From assembly GCF_002443255.2 (NCBI RefSeq), contig NW_019211454.1:56756608-56820607 (forward strand): DNA of 64,000 nucleotides, in the 5' to 3' direction. A model generated the notes under the pieces. The model had not been told where the DNA came from and ran no database searches. It worked only from the letters and a program-made list of their open reading frames with translations. Source of the DNA: Varroa destructor (lineage: Eukaryota > Arthropoda > Arachnida > Mesostigmata > Varroidae). Of this stretch, positions 1 to 11,635 are shown piece after piece (within the stretch, counting starts at the first letter, position 1; each line of letters opens with the position of its first letter). The position numbers and the translations under genes are program-made.

Positions 1-1
1 G

Positions 2-115
2 CACAAGCTCACGCAGGTGCTAGGTTTATCTGCGCAGCAAAGTACCAACCTCGAAGTGCTACAACATGCTATCGATTACATCTATGAACTAACCAAGATG
101 CTGAAGAATTATTGA
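2..115 (+). CDS. HLH gene 1, 3' part only: Id/extramacrochaetae-like helix-loop-helix protein
   Basis: The reading frame is open from base 2 to a TGA at 113-115, giving 37 residues. It begins inside helix 1 (KLTQVL), continues through a loop of about 10 residues and then a clear helix 2 containing VLQHAIDYIYEL, and ends six residues later (KMLKNY at the very C-terminus). The VLQHAIDYI string is close to the helix-2 consensus of Id proteins, which bind bHLH factors and block their DNA binding. The Pro that normally ends helix 1 in Id proteins appears to be Gly here. The 5' end lies outside the window, so the start, any basic region and any introns are unknown. It is on the same strand as two further HLH genes at 20.7 and 35.6 kb, which makes a tandem paralogue series likely. 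The family call is fairly safe; orthology to emc or a specific Id is not established. Confidence 0.8.
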   Translation, partial: HKLTQVLGLSAQQSTNLEVLQHAIDYIYELTKMLKNY

Positions 116-491
116 GGAACGTATAAAGTATTCGAATCTTGAAGACAAGAAGTACATCCCAATGGAAATTAGTGCGCGATGTGAATACAGGGGTAGAGAA
201 TACCCATAGAATTTTCACGAGGGTGCATTTACCCCAAAAGTGCGTGAATATGAGCTTAGTTCGCAGATTCACGTGTATTTTACGACAAAAAGACTGATGT
301 GGCTGTCGATACAATCTATGCCGGGTGACCTCATCACTTATTTCAGTAACTAAGGCCTTCGCTAAATCTGTCATAACCGGATCGGACAGGGTATCGACGT
401 CAAACAGAGCATTAACGTGTTACGCCGAAATTAAAAGTGGCTAACAAACCTTCTCCGCATTTAACAGCCGATTTCCGTAACATCTGGTGTA

Positions 492-497
492 AATAAA
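492..497 (+). terminator. Poly(A) signal AATAAA for HLH gene 1
   Basis: This is the first AATAAA after the stop codon at 115. It gives a 3' UTR of about 400 nt, similar to that of HLH gene 2. A second AATAAA lies at 730-735 and could serve as an alternative. Bases 116-491 are then 3' UTR; open frames there on the other strand are not supported. Confidence 0.55.
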
Positions 498-739
498 GAA
501 AATTCGTTAGACAGTCATGCGTTTTTAATAGAAATCATTTTAGAGCATGCATGTAACCAACAGTTTTCTTTTCTATGCATGAAGTCGTCTTGATATGACG
601 AGGCGACACGATTTTTGTTACCCCAGTCTGATTCAATGTAATTCTCGTATTAGGCGGTAGGCTAACTATAAATATTCACCTACAATGTAATAGGGCTTTG
701 CGAGGAATGTCTTCAGAGAAAATATGTAAAATAAACAAT

Positions 740-1690
740 TAGGTTAGGTCCTCTAGAGAATTATAGATGTGAAAGTAAGTATTAATGCATCTCGTCTAAG
801 TTATTCTGTGGCAAAAACCAAGTCGGGTACATAAATATCCTTCTTGTAAGATTTTGCCCTTCTACATATTAAAATCTATGTGCTATAAAGTGTTTACTGA
901 ACGTTTAGGCTTGTTCCTTTTAGCTATTTAAACAGTGACGTTCGATCGGACTAAAGATTACGTTTCGCGAAAATGTAAATTTCTTCTCAGATCTCTCAAG
1001 TAACGCCTAAAGCAAAATCTACCTCTAGGATTGTTTCGTTACACGATTGTTCTCCGTGATTCCGTAATTGTTTAGCTTAATAACGAACCAAACGCTCTAT
1101 TAGTCGTAGTAAGTTCGGTAAACGGATGACGAGCGTAAGTTTCTCCATATATAACTACTATTCGATGTTTGTATACACATTTAGAGATGGCTGCCATGAG
1201 CATGTATAGGATTTTCACCTAAGCTTCGTGTTTCACCCAAACGCTGTTACGGAAGTTTGTTAGAGTATATCCGTTTCGGAATCGAACGAATAGCTAGGTT
1301 TAATGCTTGACGTTGGTTTAATGAGTAAAATTGTGCGTTTTATCCAGCTATCTCGAACGGCTTAGTCTTCACGAAGGTTATGTAATCACAGCGCGTTCGT
1401 CACATATGGCTACGTCATACGCTCTTTGCTTAACCCTTTTTTCGATGCTTTCAGTTTGCTTTGAAAATTTACCTTTGTCTGTGGTTTCTGTACGCCATAC
1501 AGCTTTCTGTCCACGAATATATCCGTACGTTTGGCAAAGGCCGCTAAAACTAGGTTCAAGTTTGAACTGGATTCAAAGCTGAGCCTCGTAAGCGATTTGA
1601 ACGCCTAATGGCCCGACGATGGATGTGTCGGTTACCGTGAGTGTGAATTTCTTCTATGCGTATCTATGATGCGAATGTTAATATTTGCAT
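740..1690. other. Intergenic, nothing recognised
   Basis: Mixed-composition sequence. One plus-strand open frame of 83 codons at 1331-1582 has no recognisable domain. No repeats, RNA genes or transposon remnants were noticed. Confidence 0.5.
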
Positions 1691-2420
1691 GTTCGCCGCT
1701 CAGTGCACGGGAACGTGCCTATGGAGGTGATGAGGGCAGGGGCAAAGGCACCTAGGAAAGCACGAGAGAAGCGGAAACACAGGAAAAAGGGCAAGGTAGG
1801 GAAAGCATACTCGTCTTACTGTCGGGACGGCTGCAGGATTTAGGGGCACGGGGGTGAGAGCAAGGCAAGCAGTCGGCGTTCCCTACCGGCGCTCGCCGCA
1901 CTGGCCTCAGGCACAGACACACCGAGGCTTCTCCGGATGGGAGAGAGCTTGGGGCAAGAACAAGTGGCTGAACGAAGCTGGGAGGCACTTCTTTCGTTAA
2001 TGGAGTGTGAGGAGGTCCTCAACTTCCGTTGTTTTCTCGTCCCCATTTCCCTCTTTATCTCTCTCCTTCGTCCTCGTTCTTCCTACAAAGAAGGCCAAGG
2101 GGCAGTTTTGCCTGGCGGCCAATACCGTTGTAACGGGCCCGTAGCGATATTAAGGGCGCTGCTGGCTCGTCGACAAGCATCACCAAATCCGCCGTGAGAA
2201 CAGGTCCGGCTGGGCCGACTGCACCACGCAGCAGATCTCTCACAGTCCCTTCAATGCTCCTTGGAATGCGCGTACCCTACCGATAACAATATTAACAACA
2301 ACAGCAGCAGCAGCAGCAACTAGCCAAGGCACCAAAAAGGGATGGCGTCCTCGACACGTCCCGTGGTTCGGTCGAAGATTTCAGCAGCGGTTAGAGGATC
2401 TCTGAAGGACTGTGACCGGA
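1690..2420. other. Small GC-richer island with CAG repeat
   Basis: A GC-richer patch carries several short overlapping open frames on both strands, which is the pattern of stop-poor composition rather than a gene. It ends with a short CAG run at about 2297-2317. No protein domain was recognised. Confidence 0.4.
2297..2317. repeat. (CAG)n microsatellite
   Basis: A short trinucleotide run, about six CAG units between AAC-type triplets, within the GC-richer patch at 1.7-2.4 kb. Confidence 0.85.
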
Positions 2421-3275
2421 ACGTTTTGTAACCTAACGCAAAAAGGTACCATTCGAATTGTAGAAGTCCGCTTATTACCTAACGAAGGAATAGATTGACA
2501 AGCCACTCCCTAGAATTGTACCAGGCGCTGACAAAACGTTCTACAGCAAACGCGACTTGTAGAAAATGCAGTGGTTAATTGTGAAATTACCAATTAGAGA
2601 TTACTTAGCCCTAATTGGGAGTTGAATATTGCGGCTTTCTAGTTATCGTTAAGCATGACCCCTATTTGTAGCTAGCTTTTATACGTAAAACTGCTTCTTT
2701 CGATACTGACAATTGAAACAACTTCACGCAAAAACGAGTCGTGGGACAACAAACGAAGGCAAAGCAGACTCTTGAAGCTCTTGACGCTGTCAGCATTGGA
2801 TTTGCATGCGGATGTATCAATGCAATACCGTATAGAACTTTTGTTCGCCCTTTTCGTATAAGAACCTCAAATACTTCATAAGACTACACCTGGAATATAT
2901 TCGACCTTATTTGGTCGCTTGACGTGGTGCTGCTTTAATAGTCAGAAAAAAACGATGTTGCGTTCCGTGAAAAAAACAGCTATAAGTTAGAATTTTCTTG
3001 GATTTTTATAAATGCTCTGATTGCAAATGATATCTATTTTATCATTTACTACAAATTTTAAAGACTAATATAAGAAATACAAACAATAAAAAATTATAGA
3101 TTTTTCCTTGCCAAGACAATTTATTTCCATTGAATTAAATATGAAAATCCGTACTAGATTCAAGTAGACCCATTGCATCGTTAAGCTAAGCTCTATGCAA
3201 ATTGATACACTTGCTTGCTTAGAAAATCCTAAAATCTCTCCACTCTAACTGGGTAAAAACTGCAAGCTGCAACGA

Positions 3276-4013
3276 TTAAAGAAGCCAGCTGAAACAAGCT
3301 ATAAACAATAGAAAAATCAGTTTCATTAACTTCTCTGTGCTTCCCCTTGTGTACCCCCGTGCACGGACGGCATGGAACGACTGGACGGCTACTCGTGTCG
3401 GAATAAGCTTTCTTTCTAGCAAAAGACGGCCAATCCACTGGAGAGCAGGAGAGACATCCGAGGGGTAATATTGGCGGCATTTGGCTAAGAAAACATTCCC
3501 AGACGGGAGAACCCGTCCACGAATACTAAAATATCGACACTTAGGATCAGCAGCGGGAACACGTGCGTTTATGAGAGGCCTGGTGAGAATCATTTTCGGG
3601 TGTCGCCATTCGAGTACAACATAATACTGTTGAAAAGCTGCTTCACTAGAGATCTCAAGAATCGGAGCAGCGCAAATAAAAGAATACCATAAGACGGCGT
3701 TACAGATTACAAGATGGAAATGAGGCTCCGCCGTTGTTACTGCTCGTTCGACCAGTTCCCAGTGCCCTGTCAGCGAGTCTCGCTTCCATCTAAGTGACCG
3801 CAAGATCGGGATGCTGCTAGATCTTTCAGTATAACCGACGAGCGCGCATTGAGCGCACCTATTTAATAAAAAAAAAACCATAGGCAGCAGAGAAAGAGAC
3901 AGGCTGCAAGAGTCTGCCAGTACGGAGAGCGCTAACGGAGAAAACAGGCAGAGAAGGGTGGACGAAACACAAGTCGTGGTTGCAGCGGCGGCGCGAAATA
4001 ATGTTATATACAT
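3276..4013 (-). other. Unexplained 245-codon open reading frame
   Basis: This is the longest Met-initiated open frame in the window. The conceptual protein has a hydrophobic N-terminal stretch (about residues 12-55, Leu/Ser/Ala rich) and a hydrophobic C-terminal tail (LIFLLFIACFSWLL). The middle (about 70-225) is polar and mixed, and I recognise no domain or motif in it. A poly-T tract inside the frame encodes part of the N-terminal hydrophobic run. Random sequence would rarely give a frame this long, but composition bias and the many frames tested weaken that argument. It could be a chance ORF, an exon, or a decayed element. Coding status is unproven. Confidence 0.12.
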
Positions 4014-5081
4014 ATTCCGGGCTCATGCATTACGCACAGAAGAAAGTAAGAGTTGCCAGATGATATTGACCCAGTGAATCTGAGGAGGGCAAGGCTGCAC
4101 GACTGTCTTCGGTGGAAAACGAAGTCCAAGTCGCTAGCAGGGAGCGCCCGTAGAAACAAGGAAAAAACCAAGAACAAGAAGGCAGGGTCTGTTGCGCTAA
4201 GTTGACCAGACGCAATGTGTGGTGATGTTCCACAGATGTTCATGTAGCTCTGATACTCCGAGATGGGGGCACCGCTATCTAATGTTGTCTATCAAACCTT
4301 TGTATATATTGGCCGGCACCCGGTAGGTTCGTTTGCGTGTGACGGCTGAAACAGCTTATGCCAGTAAGACCGAGGATAACACTGGATACTATCAGCCAGT
4401 ACTAAGGCCCTTGTTACTCGAAACCTGCACAGTATGCTAGATTGGCAATGTTGCGAGTTACTTGCATGTAAAATTACTTAAACCAATCAAAAACGCGCAT
4501 TGCTCATAGGGATTTATTTGATACAGAGCTTCGCTAGCAAGATTCGCGCGTGCGCCAAGCCGCAGACGTCAGTTAATGAAAACTTGAAGAAGGTAGGTAC
4601 TTAAACAGTTACCGTCGTTTTGCGGTGAGCTATTAACAAGTAGAGAAAATACATGATTTATGTATTTTACGACATCTTGCTAATATTACTCATCCATCAG
4701 ACTGTTAGGTTCGTTCGTTCTTTTAAAGCTTGAATGATGTTGAGATCAAGTTAGAAACGTTTTAAAGATACTTTAATAAGTGTGTGTCACCACTAAATGT
4801 GCCACATATCTATTAGAGACGAAAACAATTGTTCGTACCAGACCAATTTTCTACCTATGTTCCAGAAGTTGTTTATCCGTAGATTTCGAGAAGGCGCTGT
4901 ACCACGTCTATCAGTAACTATTGTATGCCTCAATGCGTCCGCTCTCACACGGGAACATATTTTGAAAAACATTGGGAGCTCATCTGTAGCAACCCTTAAT
5001 AAGTAAGTACTCTTTTTCATATTCATACGACTAGAACATTTTTTTCGTTTAATTAATTATTAGTTTAATGAAAAAAAAATG

Positions 5082-5160
5082 GCCGTTACGATTTGAACAG
5101 GTCATCGAAAAGTCAGGACATCGCTCTGAAAGCGACTATAATGCCCGACCAACCTCGACG
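5082..5160 (-). other. Possible tRNA-derived (pol III-like) remnant
   Basis: Read on the minus strand, this stretch contains a B-box-like TGTTCAAATCG, and 54 nt earlier an A-box-like GGTTGGTCGGGCAT. Between them lies a hairpin with a 7-nt loop (TCGC TTTCAGA GCGA), and after them a run of T residues (plus-strand A run at 5071-5079) that could end a pol III transcript. The acceptor and T stems do not pair properly, so it is not a functional tRNA. A tRNA-derived SINE fragment or a coincidence are both possible. Confidence 0.2.
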
Positions 5161-8100
5161 TTCCAGGAGTTCCAGATATGAAACCGCTGAACCCGAGGGT
5201 GTTATATAAAATAAGGCATAATGAACCTTTACTTTGCTTCGTTGCATTCTCAGTAGCTAACGGCTAATTTTGCCAATTGACCTTTAGACCTTTTGCCTGG
5301 CACTCCTTCACCTTTCCCCTATTGGAAAAAGAGCAGGTCGCAAAAAAGCTACGATCGCTATTAGCGGCGTGTTTCTTCCGTTGGATTTGCGTCCAAGTAA
5401 CACTCATGCGTGCGTTGAGTGCGACACGAGATTTGGTCGACTTCTCCCATAGGCAGTTGCCATTGAAATCCGTCTACCAACTGTTAGCAACATTAGAAAA
5501 CAAAGTCGGCCAGAGGAATGAAGCTAATGAAGCACAAACAATTCTCTTAGCGTCTCTTCTCAATAGCGTTGTAATACTTCGTGCGAACTTGTCCCTACTG
5601 AACAAATGCGCGATTTGTACGCGCGAAAATTTTAAGCCAAAGGGATCCCCTGTACTGGGCAAAAGTACTTGCGGGCGAATGTTGCAAATAAAAAACATTT
5701 TCTACATTTAGCCCCTTTTCAACACTAAAAACCATTTGCCCTATGCGTTAATGAGAGTAGAACGACCCGAAGCTAATAAAGCTTTGCTTTGTATGTTAGT
5801 ATCTCTATTGTGCTGTCTGTTTCTGCGTTCTACGAAGTGGAGTCCTGTTGAAGATACACCAAAAAATGAATCGATTGTAAACATATCGGGATGCATCTGA
5901 AGACAAATACATCTGCCACACCTTTTATACGCATAGGACGAATGTCAGCGTGCAGATTAGCATTAGCTGTCTTGGACAAACCCGTTGTTGTTAGCGGTTT
6001 TCCTGAGCGGTAGCAACACTACACACCTGGCCTTGCCTGTGTATACTTCTGCTCCTTTCTAGGCTTCCACTTAGATTCACACGTTCTACATATGAACGTG
6101 TATTTGTGTAATACAAACATTGTATAAATCTAACTACTTACAATCCATCCGTGAGTTTTGGGTCTGTGTGTGGCCGATGTTTGTATCAAGTTGGCTGCCG
6201 CTGCAAACGGCCAATGGCCGTGACGAGGTACCCTAACGTGGTGGCAGCGGCAGCATCGGCTGTCTAAACCGGCCGGATCTTGCTCGGAGCGCTGTCGGCA
6301 CTGCCGTTGTTTTAACAACAGTAGTGGCAGCAGCAGTACTGGCCGCGATAATCGAAGCAGGGTGAAACGGAGGGGGCTTCGCGGTCTGTCCTGCTGGTGT
6401 TCAAATGCCATTCGAGATCAGGTGTATCGTCTTGGACCTTCGTTTTGTATTTTGTGATGAATCTTTGTAGCAGGCTATACCGTATCGCACCTACGCTGAC
6501 AATCGGCTACGACCCATCTGTGTATACCGTACAGCTATGACTGTATAGCCTGATGCTGTTGTGTTACAGCATCTATTTTTGCTGCTATTTTGGCCGCCTT
6601 GTTTATTTACGTTCCAGTAACAGCTATAGGCCAAAAGACATTGTGATCATCACCCACGTAGGGATATAACCAACCCTCCTTCGAACGTTTGCTCCGCATA
6701 GTACGTTACCATTCGTGTCTGCTTCGTCAACTTTCAGAACTTTCATCGCATTCACTTACACACGGGAAAAGCACCCTCGTAGACCTATAAATTGTGAGCA
6801 AATCGAGCATTGACGAAGACAACGATTTATTATGTTTCTCTAACTTTTCACTCTTTTACAGCCGATTTATAATTACTCCAGCAGGACACCTCGGGAAGCC
6901 TGTTTTAAAATGCGTCAATGCGCTGTTTTAGATAAAGGCACTCTAATTTATACCAATACAAGCATGTGAAAAGAATGACAAGGTCCCAAAGTGGAACGGG
7001 AACACCGGGTTGTTTGACGACGCTATGTAGCTTGTTTGCCCTTTACAACACTTCAGCAATGCGTGTAATCAGATCCAAGTTGAGAATAGAACTAATATTC
7101 TAAGTGAGCTCTGCGATAGGGTACAGACCGTATCATAATCATTGCTTTGGATACGACAACTGGAAATGTTCCTTTTCCAATATTAGTATATCGTAGTGAT
7201 CTCACTACTTCGAAAGCCTGGCCACCGAGCGTCGTAGAAGTCCTTTTTCAGCTAGATCCTTTCTAGGACTGTCCAGTTTCAAGTCATGGGCCTACGATTT
7301 ATAAAGCTTTAATACCACTGATAGTGAGTTCCTCGATTTGATGTCGCCGCTTTTCGGTACTAGGATTAGGCACCAAAACCAATGAATCATGCCGTCTAAG
7401 CCCCTACCCTGAGCCACTCGCAGTCGAATAGAAACAAACGTGTGTAATGTATGCTCGAGTTTATCAATAATGCTGCTTTTTACAGTTGTCTATTGCTATC
7501 GTCAATCCGACAGTTGCCAAATGACTGTCGTTGTTTTTGTTGCTACGGTTGCCCTGCTCGATGTACTGCTAAATGACAAGGTTAAGGGGTTCTCGCCCGC
7601 TGTCAGCATCATCGACAGCACCATCAGCCAGCGTACTAACTCCATACCCACCTGTGCGCTCTGCTTCACTTCTGTTCGTCTGCTATCCATCGCTATTGCG
7701 GTCGGCATCACTGGCGCTGCCATATGTTAAGAAGATCGTGAACAGAGGCACAAAAAGAAAATACAGTCGTTGTCGCAACGTCCATAACAGCAGCGACAGT
7801 AGGAACAACGACCATTGTCGCTGTTGTTTTGGTGGTGGTGGTGGTCGTTCTCGTCGTCGTCATCATCGTTGTTGTTGCCGCTGTCGTCCAAGAGTCTATC
7901 GACGACGAACGTCGGAGGCTTCTGGGACTTCTGTCCGGCTGCCGATCCTGTGGATAGCCTTTGAATCGTAGGTACCTATGATGACGACGGGAGAGGGCGC
8001 TGTTCATTCCCGGATTCCACAGTGGCGCCGACTGTCTGGCTCTACACCTGTATCGACTCAGCAGCGGCATTGACGGCTGTTTGTGGCTTGCTGCTGCTGC

Positions 8101-8315
8101 GGCTGATGTTACTGTTGGTATCAGTGCTTCTGTGGACGACGCATGAGAACGAGTAAACGACGACAATGACCACAACAACAACGGCAACAACGAACAACTC
8201 GAAAAGCGGCCTGTTTGCTCCTGCTGCTTGCAGTCTACGATACCGTATCACAACGCCGGGAAACAGCGTCGCTCACCGACACCGCCACCGCGGCCACCGT
8301 GCTCCGGCGTCGCAG

Positions 8316-8350
8316 TCGTCGTCATCATCATCATCATCATCATCACCACC
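8316..8350. repeat. (CAT)n microsatellite
   Basis: About eight consecutive CAT units preceded by GTC units and followed by CAC units. Confidence 0.9.
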
Positions 8351-8471
8351 GAGAGGAAACAGCGACGTGTCGTTGCCGTAGACACCGACATTCTACGGTA
8401 GCCTTCAGTTCTTCCTTGTCTCGTTCTCTGTCTCGTGGTGCGCCGCCGTGATCTTCTTTATCTTCACACCA

Positions 8472-8490
8472 ACATACATACATACATACA
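8472..8490. repeat. (CATA)n microsatellite
   Basis: Four to five tandem CATA units. Confidence 0.9.
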
Positions 8491-8875
8491 GAAAGGAGTC
8501 GATAGACGGATCCACATACGAACATATAGACGCAAGCTCACAAACGCAGGCATACATAGAGACACACAGGCCAACAGAGAACACCAGTAACAGCCCTGAC
8601 GGTGCTTAAGCTCGTCTAGCGAAATCAACAACAATAGGAGTAGCAACAAGCAGAAATAACAAAAAATAGCGAGCCAAAGAATTAAAGCAGAAGCGAAAAG
8701 AACGCAGGCTGTAGGTGAATACGTTCAAACGCCAGAAGTGGAGGTGGGAGAAGACGCCAACCTGCGCCCCTAGGAATTTGTTCGCTTCCTCACACCTGTA
8801 TGACCATCGTCATCTCGAGCGCGCACGGCGACGAGACGGCCAACAAAACGTCACATTGCTCCCACAGCTACTGTG

Positions 8876-8877
<2 letters not shown>

Positions 8878-8910
<33 letters not shown>

Positions 8911-8915
8911 TGTTG
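8878..8915. repeat. (TGC)n microsatellite
   Basis: Nine or more uninterrupted TGC units, then TGT-interrupted units. This is the longest CTG/CAG-type run in the window. Confidence 0.95.
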
Positions 8916-11110
8916 GGTACCGTCTGTCAATCGCGATACGTAGGGAAAAACAGTAAGCGGAAGATAACGGCCTTCAGCCGGCAGACAATGAAAAGGATAA
9001 AAACAAGCAAAAGTCAAATGCCAGAACATGCCACAGACCGGCCCTCCTCGCAGCTGGATGCAGAAATCGCGCAGCAGTTAACGATGGCGGCAATGGTGAC
9101 AAAAAAACGGACAAATATTCGTAATAATAACATTCAGCTGCTTATTAGTAGACAGGTAAATGGAAATTGAAGGAGGTTTGTGGAGGTGGTCGCAGATACG
9201 GGGAGGTGCTGATATTTATAAAGCTGAAGGGCATTAAAGATATACATAATTTCGGAAAAGCCATTTTTCGTTTAACTATCGCTGTTTTTGTTGTTGTTGT
9301 TGCTGCTACTGTTACCTGTGATGTTTACTGGATGAGTCGGTAACGCAGCTGTTTCGAAATGTTCATAGGGAAAGTAACTGCTTTAACGGTCAGATTTACA
9401 TTTAAGTCTATCTAATAGTATAGAAATGTGCCCAAGCACGTACCGATCGTATGTAATCTCTTCATAAGGCATATTCATAATCAACACGAGGTTGTTGAGA
9501 GGTAATTAGAAGCCAGCTATGTTGTCTTAAAGATATGATTATTTGATTTGACCACAGCGACTACAGCGGAGAAGTCCTTTATTTCATTCAGAAACCCAGC
9601 TTTCCCCGTGACTCGATCGCGCTGGGCGTCTTTTGCTTACCGAACGATTTCTGCATTCTGCCCGAAATGAAAATCTACGTCCCTCGTCTGTTGTTAGCAC
9701 AGCATTTCACGTGGGTATTGCAGCAACTGGCTGTAGACGCGACTACTTTCATTGTCGTTCGAGCTGAACTGAACGAACGACAACAATACATTGAAAAAAG
9801 GATGCAACGACTGTCAAGCAGCGTCAGCCGTCGGCCATAAACATCAATGTCAGGGCTAGAGCCAAGAAACACATGGTCAGCGACCGTAGTGTCCTGCCCA
9901 GCGTTCGGCGACGTTGGATTTCTTGTGGCATCATCTTGGCAGGCAGCAACAGCAGCTTCAGGAGCATGCAGTACCAACCTGCTTGCTGGATCTGACGTAC
10001 TCCTGCCCTTCTAATACGACCCAGTCAGGTGTTATAAAGTGGGTATACGACCCACTGATCTAGGCCGTCATAGCAGAGTTTCGTAAGCATGCGAAAAGCA
10101 TGCCGTCATGTTGAGGAGTGGCCAAGGACAATTTGGGCTTGGCAAGCCTCATCTCGCCATTTACCGCCTTACAGTTCTGTTGTCGTAACAGCGTCGGTGA
10201 GGTGATTCAGATCGCGCGGACAGTTATTACACACTCAGATAGAAGCACCATCACGTGGTACGGGCACGAGCACAAATAGCGGAACTTTTAACGCTGACTT
10301 GCCATTGCGGCCTGCTAAAATACTTACGTTCTATGCTGTTTTTGCCTTTTTCTTTTATTGGGCATTTTTGTGACCTCGTTGAAAAATAAAGCCAAATCTT
10401 CAAGCGGGAACGATCGCGTTCTTTTTTGGTTGATGCAGAGTGCATCTGCATATCATTTGCCGCCAGGTGGTCGGCGAGGGCTTAGAAGGAAGACGGTACT
10501 GCCCATGGCATGAATTCTGTGGTAACATTTCGTTTGTGGGCAGCGTTAACTCTCCGACCTGTCTACCGTTTTGTCGCTCGCCCGCTTGTTCGTTGGCCGC
10601 ATTTGGCACGTTACATGCATCCGAGGATCCATGCTGATCTGCCGCACCAACATGGAACACTGAACGTGTGTCTAGCTAGCCAGAGCAACGTCGTGGTTTT
10701 CTCGCTGTATTATGACCGGCCACGAATTTATCCGTAGTGTTTGTTCACAATAGCCGCTTAGTAATATCTGAGCATTGTCTCTCAGCCTGGCTGGCTGGCA
10801 GTCCGTCGCCCTTGCGCGTAGCTGTTCTTATCAAACAACGCCGCTGATACTACCGAAGCCGATGATGCTAATGATGGCGTTGATGATGACGAAGATACGG
10901 ATGAGAACGAACAAGAAACGCCCGTTTGCTCACGTGCGCCTTGTACTTCTTAAGACACAAGTCCTTTCTTGGCAAGGAAAAAAAGAAGAAAAAGTATGGA
11001 GGAGGATGACGGGGAGGGAATGGAGCCCCTTGGAATGCCGTAGCCTCGTCGGCCATCGTGGCAGTCAACGGCGGCGACGACGATGACAGTGAGCTGGTGT
11101 ACTTCGATCG

Positions 11111-11145
11111 GCCGCCGCTGCTGCTGCTGCCGCCGCCGCCGCCGC
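11111..11145. repeat. (GCC)n-(CTG)n compound triplet repeat
   Basis: GCC units, then CTG units, then five or more CCG units in immediate succession. Confidence 0.9.
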
Positions 11146-11602
11146 ATATTTGTTCGACGTTGCTGGCGAGCACACCTGTGTTACCTTTAAGCTAGCGAAG
11201 CCGTCGGCAGTATCAGCAACAGCAGTGGCTAGGGGCAGAAGCAGGAGGACGCTAGCGACCAGCAGAGATCCCGAGCTAAAGACAAACCGGCAGCGCGCTC
11301 TCCCTTTATCACTTTAAGCGAACGATAAATCCGTTAGACCACTGCTTCGCTAAGCACATTCCATCGTCGCTGGTTGTGCCTTTGGCACTGACGGTAATTG
11401 AGCGGCAGTGCTCCGCGCGCGATCCAAATCAATGCCTACTCTATTTGCCCACTGACAAAGTATATAGATATATCGATATGAACCTCAGCTTGAAGAAGCT
11501 TCAGGTAGAGCAGCAGCGAAAAAACGAGATGTGAACGTCACTGCGGCGCTTTCCGTAGAACAGCATTTGGGCCAGCGAACGGCGGCCGTAGAAAGAAACC
11601 TG

Positions 11603-11635
11603 TGGGGATGGAGGGGGCGACATGAGGGAGTGGGG
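11603..11635 (+). other. Potential G-quadruplex
   Basis: Four G tracts (GGGG, GGGGG, GGG, GGGG) are separated by 6, 8 and 3 nt on the plus strand. This meets relaxed G4 rules. The biological role is unknown. Confidence 0.4.

Larger units (their letters stand above)
2420..6120. other. Intergenic, apart from the ORF and tRNA-like stretch listed separately
   Basis: Mostly AT-rich. A plus-strand frame of 144 codons at 5277-5711 has a shadow frame on the opposite strand and no recognisable domain, so I do not call it a gene. Nothing else could be supported. Confidence 0.4.

Noticed and set aside
5277..5711. 144-codon plus-strand frame as a gene
   Set aside because: No recognisable domain and an open shadow frame on the other strand; I cannot separate it from chance.
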